The position numbers were made by a program, and so were the translations under genes. Shown in pieces: positions 17,749 through 26,555 of a stretch of 64,000 nucleotides of DNA. How positions within the stretch are numbered: position 1 is the stretch's first letter; each line of letters starts with the position of its first letter. The stretch is from Verrucomicrobiaceae bacterium (lineage in GTDB: Bacteria; Verrucomicrobiota; Verrucomicrobiia; Verrucomicrobiales; Verrucomicrobiaceae), in contig JADJPW010000009.1 of assembly GCA_016713035.1 (NCBI GenBank), forward strand, positions 186,001-250,000, written 5' to 3'. The notes under the pieces are model-generated. The model saw only the letters and a program-made list of their open reading frames with translations, did no database searches and was not told the DNA's origin.

Positions 17749-19062
17749 ATGAACACCCACATCAATCGCTACCTCGCAGAACGCATCCGGGATGTCTCCC
17801 GGAGCTTTCCCGTCGTACTGCTCACGGGTGCCCGCCAGACTGGAAAAACCACCCTGCTCAAAGAGGTCTTCCCTGATGCACCCTTCTTCACGCTCGATCT
17901 ACCCTCCGTAGCACACGAAGCGGAAAACAACGGCGCAGGCCTCTTGGACGCCGTCAAAGATCACCCCACCATCATCCTCGACGAGGTGCAGTATGCGCCG
18001 GGACTCTTTCGCCACATCAAAGTGGCAGTGGATGCCGATAGGCACCGCATGGGCCGTTTTGTGATGACCGGCTCACAGAAGTTCGCGCTGATGAAAAACG
18101 TCAGCGAGAGCCTTGCAGGACGCTGCGTCATTCTAGAAGTCGATACCCTCGCCAGCACCGAGTACGCGGACTCGAACCGGTTTACCTTCCCTCCACTGGC
18201 TGACTTCATCTGGCGTGGTGGCTACCCAGAGCTCTGGCGCATGCCAGAGATGCCCGTGCGCGAGTTTTATGCCAGCTACTTGGCAACTTACCTCGAGCGG
18301 GATGTGCGTCAGCTCATCAATGTGGTGAACTTGCGTGACTTCGAGCGCTTCATCCGCTTTTGCGCCACTTACAGCGGCAATTTGGTCAACTTTGCCAAGC
18401 TCGGAGGTGATGTCGGTGTCGCCGCGACGACCATCAAGCACTGGATCAGCGTGCTGGAGGCATCCAACATCATCCACCTGCTGCCTCCCTTCTTTAACAA
18501 CTACGGTAAGCGCCTCATCCGCACGCCGAAGATGTACTTCAAGGACACAGGGCTCTTATGCTTCCTACTCGGCATCTCTTCTCCAGAGCAGATGGTCACA
18601 TCGCCGTTCATTGGGGGCATTTGGGAAACCTTTGTGCTAGGGCAGATGCAGCGTGCCATCCAGGCGGAGCGCAGCCCGGCTGAGATATACTTTTGGCGGG
18701 ATGCACAGGGCGTGGAGGTGGACTTCGTGCTGTGGCTCAATGGTCGCCTCCAGCTCATCGAAGCGAAATGGTCCGAAAACGGTGACGAAACCAAGCACCT
18801 CACCGGTATGAACGCCGTGCGCAGCGTCCTGGGTCAAAACGCTGCCGAAAGCCACCTCATTGTCTGCCGGACGCCCTTCAATCACTGGCACTCGCATGAC
18901 CCCGCAGTACGCGTGGTCAATGGTCAGACGTATCGTGACTGGTTTCACCCTGCGGCACCAGTCGCAGGGGTGCTGCGAGAGGACGCCGCTGAATACATGG
19001 CAAAACCACGAAAAACCGCTCGGAAACGAGCCGCGAAGCGCAAAACCAAATCATCCGTATGA
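17749..19062 (+). CDS. AAA ATPase with DUF4143 domain
   Basis: 437 aa. Walker A is LLTGARQTGKTTLL (about residues 24-37), Walker B/sensor region TIILDEVQYAPGLF, then FVMTGSQKFALM. The DUF4143 part (YLATYLERDVRQLINV...; KMYFKDTGLLCFLLG; VEVDFVLW.. LIEAKWS) includes a PD-(D/E)XK nuclease-like core. The tail is very basic (KPRKTARKRAAKRKTK). Such ATPases are widespread and patchily distributed, often in mobile or defence-like settings; function is unproven. An AT-rich palindrome sits just upstream. It is convergent with the next gene. Confidence 0.88.
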   Translation: MNTHINRYLAERIRDVSRSFPVVLLTGARQTGKTTLLKEVFPDAPFFTLDLPSVAHEAENNGAGLLDAVKDHPTIILDEVQYAPGLFRHIKVAVDADRHRMGRFVMTGSQKFALMKNVSESLAGRCVILEVDTLASTEYADSNRFTFPPLADFIWRGGYPELWRMPEMPVREFYASYLATYLERDVRQLINVVNLRDFERFIRFCATYSGNLVNFAKLGGDVGVAATTIKHWISVLEASNIIHLLPPFFNNYGKRLIRTPKMYFKDTGLLCFLLGISSPEQMVTSPFIGGIWETFVLGQMQRAIQAERSPAEIYFWRDAQGVEVDFVLWLNGRLQLIEAKWSENGDETKHLTGMNAVRSVLGQNAAESHLIVCRTPFNHWHSHDPAVRVVNGQTYRDWFHPAAPVAGVLREDAAEYMAKPRKTARKRAAKRKTKSSV

Positions 19063-19101
19063 GCCTGAAAAGGCCCTGCGGATGGTTTGGCCGTGCTAGG
19101 G

Positions 19102-19575
19102 TCAGAAACCGCGCAATTGCAGCAGTTGGTCGAGTTCGCTCTGGAATTTCGGGATGTCTGCTGCGGGTGGTTGGTAGCCCTGGAATGGCCCGCGCATACC
19201 GAAGCGGCCCATCGTGTCCATGAACCATACGACGCTCTCACCATCGCTGAACGTCGCCTTGCCACTGATCGCCGCGCCTTGAAGCGGGAAATCATCCACC
19301 GTCACTGTGAGAGCCCCCGCTGGAGCAGTAGCAGTAGCGTCCTCGACCGCAGCCTCCGGTGCAGGAGCCGCTGCGGTTGGTTTTTCCTCTGCGGGCACTT
19401 CACGCGGCTTATCCTGGAGTTTCACATTGAGGTCCATCATCAGCAACCGCGCCTCCATGTAGGTCAGAGTCACGTCGCACTCACGGCGCAGTCGGTCTTG
19501 GATATGATTGAGCGTTGCGCCTTCAGTGGCCCAGGATTCGACGAGTTGGCGTTGTGCGGGAGAGAGATCGGCCAT
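19102..19575 (-). CDS. Conserved-looking hypothetical protein with helical N-terminus
   Basis: 157 aa, no family recognised. About residues 1-55 look helical and wHTH-like (LSPAQRQLVESWATEGATL.. RLRRECDVTLTYMEARLLMM). A Pro/Ala/Glu-rich linker (about 57-88) and a compact C-terminal domain follow, ending DELDQLLQLRGF-like. No signal peptide. Probably cytoplasmic. Confidence 0.6.
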   Translation of the reverse strand: MADLSPAQRQLVESWATEGATLNHIQDRLRRECDVTLTYMEARLLMMDLNVKLQDKPREVPAEEKPTAAAPAPEAAVEDATATAPAGALTVTVDDFPLQGAAISGKATFSDGESVVWFMDTMGRFGMRGPFQGYQPPAADIPKFQSELDQLLQLRGF

Positions 19576-19619
19576 GAGAATTGAGTGAAATGCGTTCGAT
19601 GTAGGGGAGGCTGAAAAAA

Positions 19620-20492
19620 TCAGCCCTTCATCTTATCCGTAACAATATGGCAGAGGGCAGCCGCTTTCTCGTGGAGTTTTTTCACTTCATCATGCGTCAG
19701 CGCTTTGCCCTCCGGCGCATTCAGCAGCGGCAGCATCTCCTGCAGGCCCTTCAGCAACGCCGCGAGCGATTCGTTCTTCAGGAGCGAAGGGTGCAGCGAC
19801 TCCAAGCTGGCCACATAATACTCGATCACATCCTTTCGCGTGAGCTGCCGGGACTTCTCCTCGGAATAATCCACCGCGATTGCCTGCGTGGCGATCTCAA
19901 GCGCACGCAACCATCCGCCCAGACTGATGAGATGCGCCACATCCACATCACGGAGCAGCACCATTTCTGCCTCCACATCCGCCTGCGTCTTTGCCAGCTC
20001 CGTGCGCAGATCATCCCACTCGCCACGCAGACTGTGCTCAAAGAGACTCTGCGTATGCTTATTCATTCGGCTGCCAGCACCTAGCGCCTTACCGTATTTG
20101 ATCATCGCCCGGCCTACGCCCTCCATTTCATCCACCTTCTCCGTCTGCACGATCAGGAATCCATCCGCGATCAGCGTTCCGAGCCCCATGGACACGATGA
20201 CACGGTCCGCAGGCGTCTTTTCTGTGAAATCACGCTTCAACTCATCGTAGCGCAGCTTCCCCACATTATTCAGCATGTCGAAAAGCTTGCGAATAGAAGG
20301 CGTGGTGAACTCATTCACCCCAAACTCCTCTCGTACATGCTCATCGCCCACAATGTCCTCCGGAATAGGAGCACGACCTGGCGCAGCAGGAGGCGGTGGC
20401 GCTGTCGGACTCTGCGCCCAAGTAGCCACCGGCATGAGCGCGGAGGCGACGAGTGCAAAAGCGAACTTGCGGGCGGGGAACACAGTTTTCAT
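19620..20492 (-). CDS. Secreted hypothetical protein, all-helical
   Basis: 290 aa. Signal peptide FAFALVASALMPVATWAQ then a proline-rich linker (SPTAPPPPAAPGRAP). The mature part is predicted helical, with GVNEFTTPSIRKLFDML at the start and a conserved-looking LISLGGWLRALEIATQAI near the middle. No known domain identified. The ATG at 20492 directly precedes the signal peptide; an earlier in-frame ATG at 20519 is possible. Divergent from the methyltransferase gene. Confidence 0.65.
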   Translation of the reverse strand: MKTVFPARKFAFALVASALMPVATWAQSPTAPPPPAAPGRAPIPEDIVGDEHVREEFGVNEFTTPSIRKLFDMLNNVGKLRYDELKRDFTEKTPADRVIVSMGLGTLIADGFLIVQTEKVDEMEGVGRAMIKYGKALGAGSRMNKHTQSLFEHSLRGEWDDLRTELAKTQADVEAEMVLLRDVDVAHLISLGGWLRALEIATQAIAVDYSEEKSRQLTRKDVIEYYVASLESLHPSLLKNESLAALLKGLQEMLPLLNAPEGKALTHDEVKKLHEKAAALCHIVTDKMKG

Positions 20493-20601
20493 CACCGCGA
20501 TGATAAAAGGCCGCACCATGATTTCCAGCAGCACCTCAGGAAAAGTCACCCCGGAGGCTCAAATCGCTATTTTGGACCACAGAACCGCGTTTCTTGTCGC
20601 C

Positions 20602-21282
20602 ATGAAGCGTTTTCTGCTCCCGGCCCTCATTCTACTCCCCATCCCATTTTTCGCCCAGGAGCCATCGTCGCCGCCGCCAGGCCTCACGGAGTATCAAGGC
20701 CGCGTCATCGCCCAAACCATGCATTATACCGGTGCCGCATGGCTTGTGCGCAAGAAGCGTGAGATCGAAGAAGCCGCCACGCTGATGCGCCAAGAGCTCA
20801 AAGTCACCCCAGGCATGACCATCTGCGACATGGGCTGCGGCAATGGTTATCACACACTGCCTCTAGCCGCAGCAGTGGGTGAAAAAGGCAAAATCCTCGC
20901 CGTCGATGTCCAGCCCGAAATGATCGACATGCTGCGCCAACGCATCACAGCCAAAAACATCACCAACATCGAGCCCATCAACGGTGCCTACCACGACCCC
21001 AAACTGCCACCAAACACCTGCGACATGGTTTTGCTCGTCGATGTCTATCATGAGTTCTCCCATCCCGTGCAAATGCTCGCCAACATGCATGCCGCGCTCA
21101 AAAAAGATGGTCAGCTCGTCCTCGTGGAATTCCGTGAAGAAGACGCCAGCGTCCCCATCAAGCCCGAGCACAAAATGAGCAAAGCGCAGATCAAAAAAGA
21201 AATGACCGCCAACGGCTTCACCCTCCATCGCGAATTCGACGGCCTCCCCTGGCAGCACCTCATGTTTTTCCGAAAATCGTAA
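20602..21282 (+). CDS. SAM-dependent methyltransferase with N-terminal signal peptide
   Basis: 226 aa. Class I methyltransferase core with motif I CDMGCGNGYHTLPLA (about residues 75-89), ILAVDVQPEMI, and MVLLVDVYHEFSHP. It begins with an apparent cleavable signal peptide (FLLPALILLPIPFFAQ), which is odd for an enzyme that needs cytoplasmic S-adenosylmethionine. Frame also runs far upstream, but the ATG at 20602 gives the signal peptide. The substrate is unknown. Divergent from the helical secreted protein gene. Confidence 0.8.
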   Translation: MKRFLLPALILLPIPFFAQEPSSPPPGLTEYQGRVIAQTMHYTGAAWLVRKKREIEEAATLMRQELKVTPGMTICDMGCGNGYHTLPLAAAVGEKGKILAVDVQPEMIDMLRQRITAKNITNIEPINGAYHDPKLPPNTCDMVLLVDVYHEFSHPVQMLANMHAALKKDGQLVLVEFREEDASVPIKPEHKMSKAQIKKEMTANGFTLHREFDGLPWQHLMFFRKS

Positions 21283-21471
21283 ATGGCCAAGCCAAATCCA
21301 TCTATCCCATAAAGCACATAAAGCACGCACGAATACAATAATTAGTCTGTCCCTTTATCATATATTGCTTGCGATACGCCGATTCGTTGCCAGTTTCGCC
21401 CACTCCTCCGCGCCGCCAATTCTCGTCATCCTTTACCGCTCATCTCCCTTCACCACGCTCCCCTCTCCATC

Positions 21472-22509
21472 ATGCGCCAGGCTCGGCTTAAGGCTCCCAA
21501 ACATTTCCCTTTCGCTTACTACCACTGCGTCTCTCGCGTGGTCGATCGCGGCTTTCGGCTCAAGGAGCAGGAGCGGGAGATGTTCGTCGGGCTCATGCGC
21601 ATGTATGAAACTTTCTGCCAGGTGCGGGTGGTGACGTTTTGCGTGCTTTCCAATCACTTCCATGTGCTCGTGGAGGTGCCACGGAGGCCGGAGGTGTTAC
21701 CGACGGAGGAGGAGGTGCTGGGGATTGTGCGCAGGGCTTTTGGGAAGGCTACGGAAGGACAGGTGCGGGCGGAGGTGGAGCATTTGCGCAAGATCGGGGC
21801 ACGGGCGGAGGCGCAGAAGATCATCAACGGATTCACCGCGCGGATGTGGGATATTTCGGCGTTTATGAAGTCACTGAAGCAGCGCTTTACGCAGTGGTTT
21901 AATAAGAAGGAGAAACGCAAAGGCACGCTGTGGGAGGAGCGCTATCGCAGCACGCTGGTGGAGGGCGGTGGGGCGGCGCTGGCGATGGTGGCTGCGTATG
22001 TGGATCTGAATCCGGTGCGGGCAAAACTTGTCGCAGATCCCAAAGATTACCGGTGGTGCGGCTATGCGCAGGCGGAAGCGGGGATCAAAGTGGCGAAGAG
22101 TGGCATCGAGCTGGTGGCACGAGGGCAATTAGAGGGACGCAAACCCGAGGAGGGCCATGTGCAGCACTACCGGAAGCTCTTGTTCACCTGGGGCATGGCA
22201 TCGAAGATGAATGCAGATGGGACAAAGAAGGGGGCGATCAGCGAGACATCTCGACGTGAGGTGATGAAGCGCGGTGGGAAGCTACCGGTGGCTGAGGCGC
22301 TGAGGTGCCGGGTGAGATATTTTACGGATGGAGCGGTGATTGGGGGCAAGGAGTTCGTGAACGCGATCTTCAAGAGCCAGCGGAAGCGGTTTGGGGCAAA
22401 AAGGAAGGATGGAGCACGGATGGTGCGCGGGATCGAGATGGGTGAGGGCACGGAGAAGCTATGCTCGCTACGTGATTTGCGAGTGGCTGTGTTTGAGGTG
22501 CCGAATTGA
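21472..22509 (+). CDS. REP-associated tyrosine transposase (RAYT/Y1 IS200-like)
   Basis: 345 aa. HUH-type Y1 transposase: HFPFAYYHCVSRVVDRGFRL at the start, VVTFCVLSNHFHVLVEVP with the HxH metal motif (HFH, about residue 62), then LKQRFTQWFN (likely catalytic Tyr region upstream) and the GTLWEERYRSTLVE and AAYVDLNPVRA blocks typical of RAYTs. These enzymes are usually single-copy and mobilise REP palindromes starting with GTAG; candidate REPs occur at 28765, 34749 and 35733. No IS ends or target duplication were seen next to the gene. The stop lies 5 bp from the convergent giant gene. Confidence 0.88.
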   Translation: MRQARLKAPKHFPFAYYHCVSRVVDRGFRLKEQEREMFVGLMRMYETFCQVRVVTFCVLSNHFHVLVEVPRRPEVLPTEEEVLGIVRRAFGKATEGQVRAEVEHLRKIGARAEAQKIINGFTARMWDISAFMKSLKQRFTQWFNKKEKRKGTLWEERYRSTLVEGGGAALAMVAAYVDLNPVRAKLVADPKDYRWCGYAQAEAGIKVAKSGIELVARGQLEGRKPEEGHVQHYRKLLFTWGMASKMNADGTKKGAISETSRREVMKRGGKLPVAEALRCRVRYFTDGAVIGGKEFVNAIFKSQRKRFGAKRKDGARMVRGIEMGEGTEKLCSLRDLRVAVFEVPN

Positions 22510-22514
22510 AATGA

Positions 22515-25500
22515 CTATTCGACTTTCATCACGCCGTTCATGACCATCCAGTGGCCGGGGAAGGTGCATAGATATGGGTATTCGCCTTTTTCCTTCGGTG
22601 TGGTGATGTGGATGGTGAATTGGCCCTTCGGATTCGTCATGTCGGTGTAGGCGATGACGTCGTCGCTGTCGGGGACGTAGTGTTTTTGCATGCCTTGCGG
22701 GTCGGTGATCATGAGATTGCATTTTTCACCGAGTTTTTGCAGTGAACCGGGCTTGGCGAGCAGCCAGTTGTGCGGGACGACATCGGGGTTTTTGAAGATG
22801 AGGGTGAGTTTTTCTCCTGTTTTGGCGGAAAGCTGCTTTTGCACGAATTGCAGGCCCAATGCGGCTTCGATGATGATTTCGCGTCCGCCTTCTCCTTTGG
22901 CCCAAGGGTTGGGTTGGGTGGGTTTTGGGGCTTCGAGGCCGATTTGGGCGGCGTGATTGGTTTTGACGATTTTGGTGTAGCCGGGGAATTCGGTGAAGGG
23001 CTCTGCCAAAGCGTGCGCGGTGAGGAAAACATCATCTCCAGTGCTGAGGTGCAGGTGAATTTGGCTGGCGGTGATGATCTGCGGGATTTCGAGGAAGAGC
23101 GTCTTGCCGCCATCGAGCTGCTGCACGCTGCGCACCTCCAGCGGGTCATGCCCTGGAGTGTCGGGATATTTCACGGAATACTCGGGTGAGCCGTATTGTG
23201 GGCCGTATTTGTAGTTCCAGCATTGGGCAAAGAACTGTGCCGCGTCGGTGTTTTTCACGGGGTGGTTAAAGCGCAGCAAAACGCCGTTGTCGCGTGCTTC
23301 AAAGCCCACAGGCACGGGCTTGTCGCCACCGGTGAAGCGCACACGCTGGAAGCAGCCATCCTGCGGTGTGTAGGTGCCCCAGCCCTGCATGCCATTGACA
23401 TAGAGATGGCAGTCCTTCGGATTGAAGCGAGCGCATTGAGGGCCGGAGTCGAAATTGCCGCTGATTTTGACGGCGGCGGCCTGCCAGCGGCCTCTTACTT
23501 GCTGCCGCATCATGAGCCAAGCACTGCCGCCGCCAGAGGAGAGGTGGATGAGGTTGCCGTCGCCTTTGAGTGAGGCCCATTTGTCGCTGGAGATGAAGGC
23601 CTGGCTGCTGGCGCTGTTGTCCTCACCACGCGGCATGTACATGAGCACGGGCTCGGGTGGCTTGCCGTCTTTCGGACCACCGGCACCAAAGTGTGCGCCG
23701 AGGTTTTGATCGAGTTCGATCTGGCAGATGGAGGTGGCGGGCGTCCAATCACCCTCTTGGACGCTGGTGGTGATGAATCTGCCATCTGTCGAGATGCCGA
23801 GGCCATTGGGATTGCGGAAGCCGGTGGCGAGGATCTCAACGGTGTTTGATTCCGGCATGGGTTTGCCAGTTGCAGGGTTTATCGCAGCTTGAAAGGCATG
23901 CCTCACCCCATTAACGCGGCACAGGCCTTGATTGCCGGATGCAAAGTACCAGCGTTCCTCCTTATCCATTTCAAGTCCGACGATGAAATCATGCCCGCCG
24001 GGTGAGGTCTGCATCGCGTTCGTGACGCACTCGTAGAAGTCGGCTTCGTCATCGCCATTGAGATCGTGCAGGCAGGTGATTTGATCGCGACCGAGTACAT
24101 AGAGCTTGTCCTTCACGATCTTCATGCCCAGCGGCTGATGCAGGCCGGTGGCGAAGCGTTTCCAGCGCAGCTTTTCCATTTTCTCGTCGATGCCCTTAAC
24201 GAGCCACACCTCGCCGGTCATTGTGGCGATGGCGGCGGTGCCGTCGCTGAAGAAATCGTGCGCCGTGATGAAGAACAGCGTGCCATACGGATTCTCGAAC
24301 GGGATCGTGATGCGATCCGTGGCGAAGGGCGTCTGCGTGCCAAGTTCGCCTTTGGTTTCGATCCATTGCGGCCATTGGGCAGGGCCGCCTTTGGTGAGTG
24401 ACTTTAAATCGTCTGAAGACTTGTCTCTACCTGCATCCAGAATGTCCCGGCCTTCGATCATATACGAAAAGATGACTCTTTTGCCATGCCGGTAAAAGCC
24501 GCGGTAAAGATGGTCCGACACTTTCGGTGTGTCCCATTCCCCCACTTTCTTTCCATCCATCGGAGCACCGGCCATGAAACCATGACGATTGTCGTTCAGC
24601 TTCACAGAGCCACCCGACCAGATCACTGCCCATGAGTAGAAGTCCGGATCAAACACAGCGGATTTGTCTTCGAGTCGAACACAAACAGCTTTGGGAATGG
24701 TTTCCCCTGCGCCTTTGAAAACACCGCTGAACACATTCCCCAAATCGCTCGCGGCCCAGCGGCCGTCTTTCCAGGTCACTTGGTCGTTTTGATTGCCCCA
24801 GTGGCCTTGTTGGCCGCCGTCCATGCCGGGGAAGGGCGGGATGAGCGCGGGCAGCGGTTTCTGCTTCATGAAGTGCAGCGCTTGCTTGCCGTAGAAGTCG
24901 AAGGTGCGCTCGCGGTTGACAAAGTGCTGCCAGTGCTGGTTGTCGGCTTTGTTGAGCGGTGGGAGGTCGGGGGTGAACTCGGCGGCTTTCGGGGCGGGTG
25001 GCGGGAGCAGATCGCCTAGGTGATCGAAATCCCAGAGGCCGAGGGTGTTGTCCATGCGCAGGCGCGGCGCGTTGCCTTTGCGGGGCTTCATGACACCGCG
25101 TGCGATGCGCACGTCGTCGATGAGGCCGGCACAACCGATTGAGTGATCGACGAGACTACCGAAGGCGATGCCACCAGCGGTGGGCGTGCCTTTGATGGGC
25201 TGCACGGGCTTTTCAAAGACCTGTTTGCCGTCGATCCAGAGGATGACGCTCTTGTCGTCGATGCTGGCGAGGAAGTCGTGCCACTCGCCGTCACAGACAT
25301 CGACCTTCGAGTCGAAGTCGCCGCCACGTCCGGGCATGTAGAGGGCGAGCGTGCCGCGACCCGCGTGGGTGTAGAGTTCCCAATGTGTGGCGGAGGATTT
25401 CGCATCGGATGCGACGAGGATGTTGTAGCCCTTTTTGCCATCCAGCTTTGCGCGGCACTCGATGGTGAGTGGTAGCGTGCGGTAGGGTTCGTTTTCGAGC

Positions 25501-26471
25501 TCGAAATAGCTGCCTTTCAAGGCCTCGCCGAATTCTTTGCTCAGGGACGGTTTCCCTTGTCCTACCAAGAGGAGCTTGGCGGTCACGGTGGGAGTGGCGG
25601 CGGTGGGTTTATCACTCCAGGTGCGATACCTGGGCTTGGTGCCCGGTTTGGCGTCATCGAGCTGGGGGAGGAGCCAGTGGAGGCCGTCGAGGTTGTCGAG
25701 GAGGCGGCCTTCGGCGTCTTCGTTGGTGTGATTGAGGATGCCGATGGGGCCGCTGTAGCCGCTGGCGCGGATTTGGCGCAGCACTTTCACATCCTGCGTG
25801 CCGACGCCGAGGGGGAGGATTTTGCGGCCCTGAGTGTCGCCGGCGATGTCCATGCCGTTGAGGTTGAGGCAGAGGAGATGGGGTTTCATGGCCTCGATGG
25901 CGTTTGGCAGGCGATCGAGGTGGCTGTGGCCGTGGTGGAGGTTGTAGATGATGCCGACGTTGTCGATGTGGTGGTTCTTTTTGAGGTAATCGCACACGGC
26001 GACCATGTTCTCTGGCTCGCCGCCCCAGCCGCCGTGGTTGTAGATGCCCACTTGGCTGCCGAGGGCCTTCGCTTTGGCTAAAATGGGCAACAGACTTTCT
26101 GCGGCGGATTTGACCTGAGCCTGCTGCGAATCGCCGGTGCCCTTCATCATCACCCAGAGCTGCGGATGGAGCTTGTACTTCTGAAATAGACGAAATGCCT
26201 CGTCATGCGTGCCCCAGAAGGCGAAGAACTCGATGCCGTGCTTTTGGTAGGCGAGGATTTCGCGCTCAAACTCAGCGACGTGTTCCTGCCGCCAGTCGTA
26301 GGCGATTTTTTTGATGCCCATCTTCGCCACCATCTCGGCGCGGGCCTCTGGGCTGCGCTTTGCGGCATCAAAGGGGACGATGCACCAGGCGGCGAGGTTT
26401 TGTTTGTCGAAGACGTCTGCGGCTTGGGCGAGCGCGGTGCAGAGGAGCAGGAACAACAGACGATGAAGCAT
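22515..26471 (-). CDS. Giant secreted protein: TIM-barrel-like, LamG-like, propeller and C-terminal cupredoxin
   Basis: 1318 aa. Signal peptide (LLFLLLCTALAQA). About residues 20-270: a sugar-phosphate isomerase/epimerase-type barrel (KKIAYDWRQEHVAEFER.., VGIYNHGGWGGEPENM). About 310-460: a concanavalin/LamG-like domain. About 500-1080: a large propeller-like section of PVC dehydrogenase type (GEVWLVKGID.., TGFRNPNGLGISTDG, SSGGGSAWLMMRQQ). The last ~110 residues form an azurin-like blue-copper domain with DVVPHNWLL and YLCTFPGHWMVM (His, Cys-X4-His-X4-Met ligands). It is probably a periplasmic dehydrogenase or redox protein; substrate unknown. Lies 84 bp downstream of a paralogue with the same kind of C-terminus. 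Confidence 0.85.
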   Translation of the reverse strand: MLHRLLFLLLCTALAQAADVFDKQNLAAWCIVPFDAAKRSPEARAEMVAKMGIKKIAYDWRQEHVAEFEREILAYQKHGIEFFAFWGTHDEAFRLFQKYKLHPQLWVMMKGTGDSQQAQVKSAAESLLPILAKAKALGSQVGIYNHGGWGGEPENMVAVCDYLKKNHHIDNVGIIYNLHHGHSHLDRLPNAIEAMKPHLLCLNLNGMDIAGDTQGRKILPLGVGTQDVKVLRQIRASGYSGPIGILNHTNEDAEGRLLDNLDGLHWLLPQLDDAKPGTKPRYRTWSDKPTAATPTVTAKLLLVGQGKPSLSKEFGEALKGSYFELENEPYRTLPLTIECRAKLDGKKGYNILVASDAKSSATHWELYTHAGRGTLALYMPGRGGDFDSKVDVCDGEWHDFLASIDDKSVILWIDGKQVFEKPVQPIKGTPTAGGIAFGSLVDHSIGCAGLIDDVRIARGVMKPRKGNAPRLRMDNTLGLWDFDHLGDLLPPPAPKAAEFTPDLPPLNKADNQHWQHFVNRERTFDFYGKQALHFMKQKPLPALIPPFPGMDGGQQGHWGNQNDQVTWKDGRWAASDLGNVFSGVFKGAGETIPKAVCVRLEDKSAVFDPDFYSWAVIWSGGSVKLNDNRHGFMAGAPMDGKKVGEWDTPKVSDHLYRGFYRHGKRVIFSYMIEGRDILDAGRDKSSDDLKSLTKGGPAQWPQWIETKGELGTQTPFATDRITIPFENPYGTLFFITAHDFFSDGTAAIATMTGEVWLVKGIDEKMEKLRWKRFATGLHQPLGMKIVKDKLYVLGRDQITCLHDLNGDDEADFYECVTNAMQTSPGGHDFIVGLEMDKEERWYFASGNQGLCRVNGVRHAFQAAINPATGKPMPESNTVEILATGFRNPNGLGISTDGRFITTSVQEGDWTPATSICQIELDQNLGAHFGAGGPKDGKPPEPVLMYMPRGEDNSASSQAFISSDKWASLKGDGNLIHLSSGGGSAWLMMRQQVRGRWQAAAVKISGNFDSGPQCARFNPKDCHLYVNGMQGWGTYTPQDGCFQRVRFTGGDKPVPVGFEARDNGVLLRFNHPVKNTDAAQFFAQCWNYKYGPQYGSPEYSVKYPDTPGHDPLEVRSVQQLDGGKTLFLEIPQIITASQIHLHLSTGDDVFLTAHALAEPFTEFPGYTKIVKTNHAAQIGLEAPKPTQPNPWAKGEGGREIIIEAALGLQFVQKQLSAKTGEKLTLIFKNPDVVPHNWLLAKPGSLQKLGEKCNLMITDPQGMQKHYVPDSDDVIAYTDMTNPKGQFTIHITTPKEKGEYPYLCTFPGHWMVMNGVMKVE

Positions 26472-26555
26472 GAGTGAGCAGGTGGGTGACGGAGTTTGAC
26501 GGAACGGGGCTCTGGAGAAATGAAGCAGAAAGTGCGTGGCTGGCCCTGTGGCTGA

